DNA of 64,000 bases from Branchiostoma belcheri. Its lineage: Eukaryota > Chordata > Leptocardii > Amphioxiformes > Branchiostomatidae. Of this stretch, positions 25,080 to 34,739 are shown in pieces (the stretch's first letter is position 1; each line of letters begins with the position of its first letter). A program made the position numbers and the translations under genes. Where the stretch lies: contig NW_017803824.1 of assembly GCF_001625305.1 (NCBI RefSeq), positions 124,001-188,000 on the forward strand, read 5' to 3'. The notes under the pieces are model-generated. The model made no database searches. It saw only the letters and a program-made list of their open reading frames with translations, and had not been told where the DNA came from.

Positions 25080-25095
25080 GCCGCCATTTTGGGGA
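25080..25095. promoter_or_regulatory. YY1-like site in a CpG-rich stretch
   Basis: GCCGCCATTTTGG, a close match to the YY1 consensus, about 390 bases upstream of the helix-hairpin-helix start. Could mark the transcription start of that gene or of a divergent transcript; no adjoining ORF supports either. Confidence 0.3.
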
Positions 25096-25371
25096 GATCC
25101 TCGTACTTTTCTTCCGGTCATTCCCGGAAATCGACGAACACTCACGGAAACACCCGAAGTGGGCGTCCACGAAAACGCCCGATGTGGGCGGCCAGGATAT
25201 ACTAAGAATGACAAAGGATTTGTAAATGATCAATGTTATCAAAATGTTCAGAATCAAACAAACCCAAAGACTCAAACTGACTGATAGATAGAAACATATG
25301 GGATAGGCAAAACTGACAATAGTTGTTTCATTTGTTTAAAAGCTATTGAATCAATCTGATAATTCATGAAT

Positions 25372-25443
25372 GGGGATGTAGCTCAGTGGTAGAGCGCGCG
25401 CTTTGCATGCGCGAGGCCCCGGGTTCGATCCCCGGCATCTCCA
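25372..25443 (+). tRNA. tRNA-Ala (anticodon UGC)
   Basis: Full cloverleaf: acceptor GGGGATG pairing CATCTCC with one G-U, D arm GCTC/GAGC, anticodon stem CGCGC/GCGCG with loop TTTGCAT (anticodon TGC), T arm CCGGG/CCCGG with loop TTCGATC, discriminator A. No encoded CCA. Internal A and B boxes are intact and a run of T about 20 bases downstream can end polymerase III transcription. Looks functional. Confidence 0.96.
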
Positions 25444-25584
25444 CTTCCTTCTTTTTCGCTCTTCTTTTTTTACACACAAACAGAACGCAACGCTTTATTA
25501 TAGCTCTCATTTTCTGACTTGCCTAACAGGAGGATGTATCGTAGGAAAACATTGTTTTTGCTGTTTCTTCTGTTCCAAACACTG

Positions 25585-25790
25585 ACCTGATCATTGACCT
25601 GAACCAGACCGTCTATCACCATGGTAACTAGTTTTGGGTTAATACATCATGTTGCAATTTACAGGAGGGATTTAGACTCCTGTCACCATGACTGAGTTTA
25701 AGTAAGAATTAACAGAGCAGACCATATGAGAAGGTAAACATTATGCATTTGCTTTGCAAATGTTACCTTTCTAGTTACTGGTTTGTATTT
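25585..25790. repeat. Dispersed repeat, copy 1
   Basis: GACCTGAACCAGACCGTCTATCACCATGGTAAC through TTATGCATTTGCTTTGCAAATG-type text also occurs at 62762-62985 and partly at 58025-58150. Confidence 0.6.
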
Positions 25791-26084
25791 ATTACTGCAT
25801 TACAAATTTGGTAGTGTGTTGTTAAATTTATTCATTATTTACGTATTACACTTTTCAGAGCAATTTCTATTCAACAATAACATCATTATTTCTTACGTAC
25901 CAGACCCTGTACTTGCAAACAACACATTAAACTTGACAAATCATGTATCACTAGTTCTATATGCTCATACATCTATAACTGCGTCAAGAAGCGAGAAGTC
26001 GAACAATGTAAATAGTAGTTCACATTAGTATGTATAGTTTAAGTATTAATGCTGTATGCTTTTCCTTGTCTATTCATGACCTGT

Positions 26085-26140
26085 ACTTAGCTGTTAGAGC
26101 ACAAACCTACAATAAAGGTCTTTCATTCATTCATTCATTA
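26085..26140 (+). repeat. LINE-like 3' end with ATTC tail
   Basis: CTACAATAAAGGTCTTTCATTCATTCATTC: a polyadenylation-like hexamer followed by a short tandem tail, as at the 3' ends of CR1/L2-type elements. No reverse transcriptase was recognised upstream. Confidence 0.4.
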
Positions 26141-26536
26141 TCAAGCAACAACAAAGACAATTCAAACTGTTTAAGATTTTTATTGGTCATTCTAGTTGTT
26201 TTTCTTCTGAGCACATCATTTCCAAATAAACAATCTTGGAGACTGCTGTGGTGTGTTGAAAGTTGGTTCTTCCATATACAATGTATATTTGCTGAGCCTT
26301 GACCAACCTTGCAGTGGGGACCCCTAGCCGTTACCTTAATCATTGCAGTTTGATACTGCACCTGCTGTAAACCCATTGTATGTATATGTATACACTTATT
26401 TTTTAACTCATCCGACTCAGACCAATAAAATCATGTACGTTTAGTACATGTTGTACATTCAAGTCTCTAAACTTAGTTACATCATTTAATACTCACACAT
26501 TTACATCGGCAACATATCAGGACTGTGCTACACAAG

Positions 26537-26542
26537 TTTATT
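26537..26542 (-). terminator. Candidate poly(A) signal for DNAJA3
   Basis: AATAAA on the minus strand about 500 bases downstream of the stop of exon 11b. It is the first exact hexamer I noticed downstream; assignment is an inference. Confidence 0.35.
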
Positions 26543-27036
26543 ATACATTTCCTCTAGTATAACCTTCACTGATTCTTGCAGTCTGCTTTAAATCACAAAT
26601 AGATGTGCCATAGTGAACATCTGCAATATAGTTACTGTATTTCTTGTCTGTGTGTGTGTGTGGGTGCCGTCCATTTTGTATACTTGAATAGGGGAGGGTG
26701 GGTCAGATCATGGAAAAAGCAATGTTTAGTACATTTTTGTACATGAATACCTGCTGCGCATTACCAGTGTAGTGACATGAATTTGGTACACTCAGGCACC
26801 TATGGGTTGTCAAACATGTAGGTTCAACAATAGGGTAGTATGGGAAGAAAACTCTCTGGTCACCTCCCCCTTATGAAATATAGCAGGTGTTATGTGAGAG
26901 TGGTGGTTGACAATATAAGCCAGGAGAGTTGGTTGTTGCTTTTGATCCTAGTTCTGTTCAATATAGTAGGTGTGTTATATCATGTACATTGTACAAGAGA
27001 TGGTGTAGAATACTAGTTGGTTGTTGCTTTAGATCT

Positions 27037-27137
27037 TTAGTTCTGTCCGATCTTGCGCTTGGGTATCCAGTCTCCACAAAGTACAGACTTCACCTTGGCC
27101 AGCAGACCTTCCTCATCTTCTATAGCCTGTTTCCCAC
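27037..27137 (-). CDS. DNAJA3: DNAJA3 alternative terminal exon 11b
   Basis: Acceptor CTACCCCAG; from exon 10 reads [20 protein letters not shown], then [13 protein letters not shown] and TAA at 27037. The [11 protein letters not shown] stretch aligns with EDEEGFLSKLK at the end of vertebrate DNAJA3, so this is the better match to the canonical C-terminus. It and exon 11a have the same phase and similar sequence and look like a duplicated last exon. Confidence 0.85.
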
Positions 27138-30100
27138 CTGGGGTAGAAAGAAAAACACTTGTCACTATGTTACATAGAGCAATACAGCAATACAAAAATA
27201 CCAAAGATTTCAGACTTATGAGAAGTGTTTTGGTATTTGTAAATGTATAGGAACTGTATTGTGTGACCATGGGGAAATACCTGATTGAATTACATCACAT
27301 AATAGATTACATGTACATATATTTAATCATATGATTGTACAATATATGATGTAACCTCGAGAATTATTCGGGTATTTCACCTGGTTTACGACAAGGTTTA
27401 TGATTCCAACCATAATTACATATATAGTACACATTCAGAGTGACTCCATACAACTACATTTGTACATGTATTACCTACTACATCATACTACGTATGGCAA
27501 TCTGGGCCACACCCTGTCAATCAACTAAAACCAAATCTCTGCCCATTCCCAATTCTAGATACAGACTCCCCTTAGATTAGTGGATTTCTTAGAGGTAGAT
27601 CAAGCAATTTCTTCTTTTCCTTCACAAGTAAACATAACAAGCAAAGTAAAGAACCAAAGAAGACACAAATTTCAAGCAATTTCTTTGTTATCCTTGTCGA
27701 TGTACATGTACTAGTAAACATCAAGTTTACAGCCATACCTCTAAGAAATCGTGCTACCGTTGAAGGTTGCCCAGCCACCCCAGAACCTTGTCCTTAAGCT
27801 TGCTGAGGACTCCCCCTCCCTCCTTCTGCTCTACCTCCTCTGTATCCCCCACACTAGCCTGAACTCGCGTTTTCTCAACTGTGGGGCAGAGGAAGACAAC
27901 TGATTTTAAAGGGACAGCTTTTTTAAAGAAATGTTCTACTAGTGCAAGTACTAGAGTTGGTCCCAAATTCTGGGAAGCCCCAACAGCAAGAAATCAAAAG
28001 ATAGACAATATTTTTTGGATTGTCTTACCATTTGTACTAGTAGCAGAATGAACTAAACTCAAACTACAATCATCAAACCGTATAGAGTAACTAACTGACA
28101 ATGTGTTTACCTCTTTCCAAATGTTTTGAATTTGTATCACAGTAAGCTACTAATAACAAACAAGCAAAGCTCTCACAGCACTCAAAAAGACAGGCTTTTC
28201 ATGTAACTACACTGCAAACTGAGAGAGCTAATCCTATCCATGCATCGCTTTCTATGGTGGACAGAGGAAAACAACTGATTAAAAATTTTATTAAGAATCT
28301 TGGACACTAAATTGAACGAAACCAGCCTTTTTTTGCACAACATTTTAAAGAGGCCAACTAATCTAAACCAGGATAGTGAGTGAGTGAGTGAACTACATCA
28401 GGAGATTGTAACCATCCCTTGTGTACACTACCTAAGTGTATGTTACAGGTACAAGGTAGCAGAAGGAGGGTTAAAGAGGCTGTACCCACCATCCTGAGTG
28501 TTAGTGATGCCCTGGACTGTCCCGTCCACATCACTCTCCTCTTCTGCATACGCCATGACCAGGGCCTTCTGCTTGGAGGACAAGGAACTACAAAACGGGG
28601 AAACAGAGAATTAAGTCTCAGGCAATATAATTAAATGCTGTGTTTAGAATCATCTGTCATGTCTATGACAATGCAAGATTTTTTACAATTCTATAATACA
28701 GTAGCGATATGCAAAAACGCGAATTCGCCATGTCATGTTTTTGCAGTGGAGAGGTCACAAAAAAAAAAAGTTCACAATTTCTGCAGTAAGATCAGCTATG
28801 TGAAAGAAGAATGGAAGATCTGTATCTGTATAGCCGGTATAACCGCCTTTCGGTGCGTCAGCTTCGCAGGCACGCGGCGCGGTGGCAGCTGGCTACATTA
28901 CACCGAGCGACTTGTTACACCTAACCCTTGAACATCTAACTCTAAGCATTGTTTAAAGCTAAAGATGATTGGACATGTATGTTACTTACTCTGGTACTTT
29001 AATCTTGATGTGTACGTAGTGATCTCCGTAGCCGTACCCCTGCACACGTTTGATGCCCTTCCCTGGCAGTCTCAGCCGAGTGTGGGACTGGGTGCCACGC
29101 GGGATCTACAGTTCAGTCAACAGGAAACATGTTCAACACTCTTGCAAACAATATCTTTCTAAGTTTATCATGATCCTATACATTCTAAGTTCATCTGTGT
29201 TGGTAGTAATCATAGTAAAAAGTTGAACTGATGAAGGCAACAGTGGTTGCTGAAAATTTGATCTCTCTGTAAACTGTGTGTTGGAATAAACTTCAACTTT
29301 TTACTATCATTCTAAGTTGGCATGCCTTAAATGTTGGTGTGAATCCTTGAGTTCAGATTTACTTTCAGGACTCGAAATCCTTTTTTTCTGCATACCTGCA
29401 CTGGTGTAGGCAACATTTAAAGTTACCTGCACCAGACAAGTTTAAGCTGCACATCAGGAATACCTGTACAGCTACATTTTTACCTCTGCTAACCTGCAAA
29501 CATTTCAAACCCTGACCTTTTAGTACTTGATTATTTACATGGAGGTTTTAGCCAGGCCTCATAACATCAGATCTACAAGGTAGTGATTACCATTGCAGTA
29601 TGTGAACAGCAGAAGATGTGTTAATCATAGGCCATAAGTATAAGACCTGAGCTCCTATAGGACTGATTTTCATTGTGTTTAAGAATCCTCATCTCCTATT
29701 GGCAGTTAGGGGTGTATGGCCACAAGCTCTTAGGGATGAGGCCCAATCAGCCTGACATCAAGAGATTGCTTAACACAGGCTAGCCTCCGTAGCAGGCTTT
29801 TAGAACTGAAGGTTTGGTGGTCTTCGGCTGTTTTCTGATTAGCCTCCGTAGCAGGCTTATAGAACTGGGGGTTTGGTGGTCTTCGGCTGTTTTCTGATTA
29901 GCCTCCGTAGCAGGCTTTTAGAACTGGGGGTTTGGTGGTCTTCGGCTGTTTTCTGATTAGCCTCCGTAGCAGGCTTATGGAACTGGGGGTTTGGTGGTCT
30001 TCGGCTGTTTTCTGATTAGCCCAGTTATTCAACCAGGCTGGCTATGTTGTCTATATGCAATCAGAAAACAGCACATAAAAGATTGCAAAGACCCTGAAGA

Positions 30101-33100
30101 CAAAAAAAACAACAGTTGTTGGCATGCTATGGAGGCTAAACACAAGCTAGGTTTTTAAGGAATATAGGATGTGCTCACATCGATTGTGACGTTGTCATAT
30201 ATGCCCTTGATGCGCATGTTCCCTCCGAGAATGGCCTGAGCGATGGAGATGGCTGCGTCTGTGTGGATGTCTGCACCTTCACGCCGGAAGTACTCACTCC
30301 TCGCAACCTGCGACAGGTCAACATATTAACTCTTGGTAGGCTACAAACCACCTGTGTTACCTATCTTACAGGTTTATCCATAATATGAATATTCAGGTAG
30401 AATGCAACCTTAAGCATTCTACTTGTCATACAAGCAGTATCATCTGCTTTCATAACTTGTTTTACAGGAGACAGTCTATGGGTGTACTGAATAAAGACAA
30501 TATGTGCTTCCACATCCTCTCTTTCACTTTTTTGTCTAGAGTACTCACGGGGTAGACTCGATATACTGTAGAACTTTCAAAAACTAAGTATGTGAGAGAA
30601 CGGATAATTCTACATTCTTCATTATAGTTCGATGGCAAACATCTTAAATAGGTCTCAGTTGTACACCAAAGTTGTACTCACCCTGAATGTGATGAAGAGC
30701 TCCTTACTTCCCATGGGCATTCTCACAGTCTGTCCATCCTCAACACCTGGCAACGTGGAGGGGAGATATGTACATCTCTAGTAAAGGTAAAACCCAACTC
30801 CTTATGTAAAGAAGACCGAACCTTTTATGCCTTATGATCATTCCAATCCTTAACACTAAATTTGTACGCATTTTGGATAACATTTGTGTTTATCTACCAC
30901 TATTTGGAAGTTGGTGATTCACTACAAATCACCCACATGGAAGCCTGGAGAACCCGTCTCATATTAGCCACTCCTAAAATACATCAGCCATACCAAAGCC
31001 ACATTATACTAGGAACTACTTGACAAAGCATCACCTTCAACTGAGTTGAGGATGGCAAAAATAAAATAAACATTGTATTGTGGAAGTAGATCTAATACAG
31101 CAGTGATCCTACTAACCTGCAGGTACAGGCACCATGACAGATTTTTTCTGCTGAGTCTTGCCCTGTCCCCTGCAGACGATACAGGGGGTGGTGTAGATGG
31201 TGCCCTGACCCCGACAACGCCGACAGGTCGAGCGCATCATGAACGGACCCGTGTTGATGGTTTCCTAATGAGTAGGAACAAGAAATCAGGATTGTTTTCT
31301 TCTTCGGGTGGTGTATAATGCATCATACTCACAATGATTACTGCCAATTCCAGACAGAACGTACAATGGCCGAATGTACTGTGATTGGGTTTTCAGGATT
31401 TTTGTTGGATGTGTGGCCAATGTTGCATCAGGACTTTGCTTGTTGCAGACAATATCTTTTCTGACACAACATTTGAAAAAATGGACAAGAGGCCGTAATA
31501 CAACCTTAAACAAGACATTCTGTCGAAGTGCTATGCACAGTACATTACAGGTTCGCACAGGTGCAGTACGTTCTGCTGAGCTTCTATAACATACTAACCT
31601 GTCCAGTGCGATGGCAGTACTGACAGCGAGTGATTTTGGTGCCAGGTTCAGCCTTGTTGCCCTTACATCTGGGACACGTGTCCATCATGCTGAAATATCC
31701 CAATTATTATAACATACTAACCTGTCCTGTGCAATGGCAGTACTGACAGTGAGTGATTTTGGTGCCCGGCTCTGCCTTGTTGCCCTTACATCTTACAGCT
31801 ACACCTATAACATACTAACCTGTCCAGTGCCATGGCAGTACTGACAGCGAGTGATTTTGGTGCCAGGCTCTGCCTTGTTGCCCTTACATCTTACAGCTAC
31901 ATCTATAACATACTAACCTGTCCAGTGCCATGACAGTACTGACAGCGAGTGATTTTGGTGCCCGGCTCTGCCTTGTTGCCCTTACATCTTACAGCTACAT
32001 CTATAACATACTAACCTGTCCAGTGCCATGACAGTACTGACAGCGAGTGATTTTGGTGCCTGGCTCTGCCTTGTTGCCCTTACATCTGGGACAGGTGTCC
32101 ATCATGCTGAAGTTCAGCTCCTTGTTAACCCCTCGGCACGCTTGGGTGAAGGTCAGGTCCATCACAAACTGGGGGGGGGGGGAAAGAAACAACAGTAAAA
32201 CATTAGAAGGGTAACATTTGCATTTAGCAAATGCATAATTGCCCTGAGGAAAGTGACAAACGGTCACCGAAACGTAAGCTGAATAAAAGACTTGGTTGTG
32301 TAGAAAGAGTCTATTTACTCAGTGACTTACCAACCTGATGAAACTATTCACGGATGCATTATGTCTATCTTGACATGGTATAGCACAACAAACTATTGCT
32401 TTGTTTATTCTTACTCAAACACATTCATATATATGGTGACCAGCCCATCCAGCCAATTGCTACATAATGTAATCCAACACCACATCATATACTACAGCAC
32501 CAGTTACCATGGTGACAGCCATCATTGACGTTATTTTTTTGGAGAAGAAGAGTTTATTGAGATACCCTTTAGCCCCATTGGGACTAATCTGCCAGGGCTC
32601 ATCAGATACATAGAACATATAGAATATAGAATATACAAAGAAGAAAAAGAAATGGAGCAAACACAATATATTGTCCTTCTCCGAAGGTTACACATTTACG
32701 AAGCAGTGAAGTAGAAAAATTATCCCACCTCTTGTGGTTGCTCGAATTGTGACTCAAAGTCGAAGCCCTGGAACCCTCTTCCCGCGTTGGAGAACTCGCT
32801 GAACACCCTGCGGAACAGTTCCTCCGGATCCACATTTGTCGACCACTGGCTCTGGGAGAACCCGTGGCCCGTACTGGCGCCGGCACCGCCGAATGCACCA
32901 GCCGAACCAAACGTGTCGTATTCACGCCTCTTCTGGTCATCACCTAATATCTGCCATGTGGCAAAAAAAAACAACTGTTGTAGCAAATAATGTAACAACT
33001 GTTGTGGCAAACACACAAGAACTGCTGTAGCAAATACATGTAGTAGAAACAAGTTCTGTACAATATGGCTTCAAAGTGCCAATTGTCCAGAGGTTAAAGC

Positions 33101-34592
33101 CCGTGACTTGTTAACAGTTCTTGTCTTTTACTTATGTTTTACTAGTAGATTCCACTTAGTGTCATGCTACCATTGGTTGAACAGTGATGGACAGGAAGGA
33201 CCAAGGTATTGTGACATGAAACTCAGGAGGTCTTATCTCTCCAAAATCTTTTTCACCCTACCTCATATGCTTCTGCAACTTCTGCAAACTTCTTCCCAGC
33301 GTCCTTGTCCTTGTTTGTGTCTGGATGCCACTTCTTTGCCAACTGGAATGGACAACCCAAAACAGCTTAGTGACTTAACTGGTTGATATGCAGTAACTGA
33401 TTGTGTGAGTTCAGATGTACCTTTACAAATTACATGGCCTCATAACATCAGATCTACAAGGTAGTGATTACCATTGCAGTATGTGAACAGCAGAAGATGT
33501 GTTAATCATAGGCCAGGTGTTTAAAAAAAACGGCTACCTAAAATTCTATTCAAATTATAGGATTATTTAATTTTGAAACAGGATTTCGGAACATAATATC
33601 AAAAGGTATAAAAATGTGTTTCTTACCTGATAGTAGGCCTTCTTTATATCTTTCTGTGAAGCATTTTTTGAAACTCCTAAAATTTTGTAAAAGTCTTTTC
33701 TCTGTGTGCAAACTGAGGAGGTATGGAACGCTGCTATTCCTTCTGGTGCCCTTTGCCACGGTTGTGCTGCAAAAGTAAAAATCACAGTATATTTAGGTAT
33801 ACATATCACGCAATAATGTCTGTATGTTGTTTAATATGCTAGTATCATTTTGTTGACTAATGTTGATTATGCAAAAAAAAATTATGTTTGAATGTCAATA
33901 TGCCATTAATAATGAAATCAGAAATTTATGAAGTATCAAAATTATCTTCAGCTTCCTAAATTCCCCCATGTCAGCATTCCTGCCAGATTCTGTGACCTTT
34001 GACCTTATGCCTGTCAATCTTCCCCGACCCACGTGCTGTCAACCTACTGTCTCGACTGACAGCAACACAAACCTACATCTCTGCCACCCAAAACAATACT
34101 TCCGCGCCGAATGTTGCCAAAAAACAAATTCTGATGCTTTGGTTCCCAGTGGTACAGAAACTGGGCCTGGGTGACGTAACCGTCCGATTTTCTATGACGC
34201 AAAAGTTGACTACCACTCCAGGAGTCCTTATATACGCAATTTAACGAAAAATAACATTTGTAAAAAGCTAGTTTTGTGTGCAAAGAATGAGACATACATA
34301 AACGGTGTAGTAACGGCTACGCTTTCTACGATAAATTTATGATTTAATTTTTGTAGAACGAGCTGCTAGCAGACAACCAACCATGTGCGCAACCTAGCAA
34401 GGTTAAACACCTACCTATTCTGCCGGTTAAAATGGCTTGACATCCACATACTGGCGCCCTAAAATGCGATAAACTTCTGAAGTAAACTATGAGAGAACTG
34501 TTGGTAGTCCCTGGAAATCTGGGGTTTCTGTGCGACGCGGAAAATTGAAGATTTTTCGACAAATTCAGTCTGCAAAACCGGGACACCGCCAT
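27037..34592 (-). CDS. DNAJA3: DNAJA3 (Tid1) mitochondrial DnaJ co-chaperone, complete spliced gene
   Basis: Mitochondrial HSP40 that stimulates the ATPase of mitochondrial HSP70 and helps fold imported proteins (family knowledge). Eleven coding exons on the minus strand, all joined at GT-AG with compatible phases: 34592-34415, 33766-33627, 33342-33262, 32950-32729, 32168-32016, 31264-31117, 30746-30682, 30307-30179, 29105-28990, 28587-28490 and a terminal exon at 27137-27037 (or 27878-27754). The spliced length is 476 residues with the first terminal exon, against 480 for human DNAJA3. Order in the protein: Arg/Ser-rich presequence, J domain with HPD, Gly/Phe-rich linker, four CxxC zinc motifs, C-terminal substrate-binding region. 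The start is the ATG at 34592, in an AAAATGGCGG context. Identity is clear from the translated exons; exact ends of UTRs are not visible. Confidence 0.95.
27754..27878 (-). CDS. DNAJA3: DNAJA3 alternative terminal exon 11a
   Basis: Acceptor TGCCCCACAG; continues the phase-1 frame from exon 10 as [18 protein letters not shown], then [18 protein letters not shown] and the stop TAG at 27754. The C-terminal helix resembles the EEGFLSKLKKMF end of vertebrate DNAJA3. A GT follows CAACG just before the stop, but splicing from there into exon 11b would break the frame and hit a stop, so 11a is more likely an alternative last exon than an internal one. No AATAAA was seen on the minus strand between it and 11b. 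Confidence 0.75.
28490..28587 (-). CDS. DNAJA3: DNAJA3 exon 10
   Basis: Encodes [20 protein letters not shown] then [13 protein letters not shown], matching the LTSRQQSLILSYAEDETDVE region of vertebrate DNAJA3. Phase 2 in, phase 1 out; donor GTGGGT. It can join either of two downstream terminal exons, both of which start in phase 1. Confidence 0.93.
28805..28935. repeat. Dispersed repeat (GTATAACCGCC / TTGTTACACCTAAC)
   Basis: Matches 57215-57350 closely and 62600-62700 partly (modules GCCGGTATAA and GGCGTAACACACCAGCTT). It lies in DNAJA3 intron 9. Confidence 0.6.
28990..29105 (-). CDS. DNAJA3: DNAJA3 exon 9: C-terminal domain
   Basis: Encodes [20 protein letters not shown] followed by [15 protein letters not shown], matching the vertebrate IPPGTQTDQKIRMGGKGIPR and GYGDHYIHIKIRVP. 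Phase 0 in, phase 2 out. The donor is GAGTAAGT, read as GA|GTAAGT. Confidence 0.95.
29212..29313. repeat. Foldback repeat
   Basis: ATAGTAAAAAGTTGAA at the left and TTCAACTTTTTACTAT at the right form an inverted pair around a sequence containing GATGAAGGCAACAGTGG. It lies in DNAJA3 intron 8. Confidence 0.6.
29375..29520. repeat. Short copy of the GTGCAGGTAAAATTGG repeat family
   Basis: Contains the 'cctgca/gtgcagg' modules seen at 3486-3945, 9953-10437, 15438-15775 and 51300-51400, bounded by GGACTCGAAAT and a degenerate ATTTCAAACCCTGA. Confidence 0.55.
29554..29632. repeat. Dispersed repeat, copy 1 (DNAJA3 intron 8)
   Basis: About 80 bases nearly identical to 33431-33515 in intron 2 of the same gene. 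The ends GGCCTCATAA and AATCATAGGCC are roughly inverted, suggesting a small MITE. Confidence 0.7.
29781..30138. mobile_element. Mutator-like MITE with its left end amplified four times
   Basis: Ends are TAGCCTCCGTAG and CTATGGAGGCTA. Flanks are a 9-base duplication, AACACAGGC (29772-29780) and AACACAAGC (30139-30147), one mismatch; 9 bp is the hallmark of Mutator-like transposition. The left-terminal 59 bases occur four times in tandem (agcctcc at 29782, 29841, 29900, 29959). No coding capacity. It lies in DNAJA3 intron 8. Confidence 0.85.
30179..30307 (-). CDS. DNAJA3: DNAJA3 exon 8: C-terminal domain
   Basis: 43 codons in phase 0: [20 protein letters not shown], then SIAQAILGG and [10 protein letters not shown]. 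This is the conserved GADIH-SIAQALLGG block of DnaJ C-terminal domain I/II. Acceptor CGCAG, donor GTGAGC. Confidence 0.95.
30682..30746 (-). CDS. DNAJA3: DNAJA3 exon 7: start of C-terminal domain
   Basis: A 65-base microexon encoding [18 protein letters not shown] and ITFR, matching the [18 protein letters not shown] segment of vertebrate DNAJA3. Phase 1 in, phase 0 out; donor GTGAGT. Confidence 0.95.
31117..31264 (-). CDS. DNAJA3: DNAJA3 exon 6: zinc motifs 3 and 4
   Basis: Encodes [29 protein letters not shown] and the [13 protein letters not shown] hinge. Both cysteine motifs are intact CxxCxGxG. Phase 0 in, phase 1 out (donor GTTAGT). Confidence 0.95.
31584..32085 (-). repeat. Five tandem copies of the 3' half of DNAJA3 exon 5 with its donor
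   Basis: A 98-bp unit: 70 bases of exon (encoding [21 protein letters not shown] minus its last codon boundary) plus 28 bases of intron starting GTTAGTATG. A marker sequence recurs at 31588, 31711, 31809, 31907 and 32005, giving spacings of 123, 98, 98 and 98. The copy at 32005 is the real exon end; the other four lie in intron 5. Copies differ at only a few bases. The farthest copy also contains the ATGATGGACACGTGTCCC part of the exon behind a TTTCAG, and has a Gly-to-Arg change inside the CxxCxGxG motif. The copies lack a pyrimidine tract and most contain stops when read through, so they are probably not used. Confidence 0.95.
32016..32168 (-). CDS. DNAJA3: DNAJA3 exon 5: zinc motifs 1 and 2
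   Basis: 51 codons in phase 0. Begins [18 protein letters not shown] and carries the first two cysteine motifs, CPRCKGNK and CQYCHGTG. The first motif ends in Lys where the consensus CxxCxGxG has Gly. The acceptor follows an unusual uninterrupted run of C (minus strand). The 3' 70 bases of this exon plus 28 bases of intron are tandemly repeated downstream (see 31584-32085). Confidence 0.95.
32729..32950 (-). CDS. DNAJA3: DNAJA3 exon 4: end of J domain and Gly/Phe-rich linker
   Basis: 74 codons in phase 0, starting [20 protein letters not shown] and ending ESQFEQPQE. Glycine- and phenylalanine-rich linker with the [13 protein letters not shown] segment typical of DNAJA3. Acceptor GGCAG, donor GTGGGA. 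Confidence 0.95.
33262..33342 (-). CDS. DNAJA3: DNAJA3 exon 3: HPD motif and helix III
   Basis: Exactly 27 codons in phase 0: [12 protein letters not shown], then [13 protein letters not shown]. It contains the catalytic HPD tripeptide that triggers HSP70 ATP hydrolysis. Too short for a simple ORF search; found from the conserved motif and the CAG/GTAGGG splice sites. Confidence 0.95.
33431..33515. repeat. Dispersed repeat, copy 2 (DNAJA3 intron 2)
   Basis: Nearly identical to 29554-29632. Confidence 0.7.
33627..33766 (-). CDS. DNAJA3: DNAJA3 exon 2: first half of the J domain
   Basis: Acceptor TTTTGCAG, phase 1 in and phase 0 out. Encodes the presequence end ([19 protein letters not shown]) and J-domain helices I-II, ending KKAYYQ. 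It matches the FHTSAPLAKEDYYQILGV stretch of vertebrate DNAJA3. Donor GTAAGA. Confidence 0.95.
34415..34592 (-). CDS. DNAJA3: DNAJA3 coding exon 1: start and mitochondrial presequence
   Basis: Encodes 59 residues plus one base, beginning [17 protein letters not shown]. The segment is rich in Arg, Ser, Phe and Leu with almost no acidic residues, as expected for a mitochondrial targeting presequence. The donor at 34414 reads GTAGGT. An upstream in-frame ATG at 34697 exists but lies on the far side of the promoter motifs, so the ATG at 34592 is preferred. Confidence 0.88.
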
Positions 34593-34650
34593 TTTTCTCG
34601 GCTGCTGTTCTGCGCAAGCGCGTAGATGGTGATCGCAACCTCTCGCGAGA
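34590..34650 (-). promoter_or_regulatory. DNAJA3 core promoter: TCTCGCGAGA box, NRF1-like and YY1-like sites
   Basis: The perfect palindrome TCTCGCGAGA (34641-34650) lies about 50 bases upstream of the ATG; this element drives TATA-less housekeeping promoters in animals. An NRF1-like TGCGCAAGCGCG is at 34611-34622, one base from the consensus, fitting a nuclear gene for a mitochondrial protein. The start codon itself sits in AAAAATGGCGG, a YY1-type site. No TATA box was seen. Confidence 0.6.
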
Positions 34651-34727
34651 CTTTGTGACGAGATCTGAGGGTGAAATGCGCAGTGACGAAGCGCCATCTA
34701 CCGTTGATATTGCTTACTGCAGCTAAT

Positions 34728-34739
34728 AAACAGTCACAC
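34728..34739. repeat. Left target duplication of the SINE
   Basis: AAACAGTCACAC, matched 11/12 by the sequence right after the A-rich tail at 35005-35016. Confidence 0.75.

Noticed and set aside
31584-31990. Four additional zinc-finger exons of DNAJA3
   Set aside because: The extra copies have no pyrimidine tract, 70-base exon parts break the frame, and the farthest copy has a motif-breaking change; treated as duplicated intron sequence.
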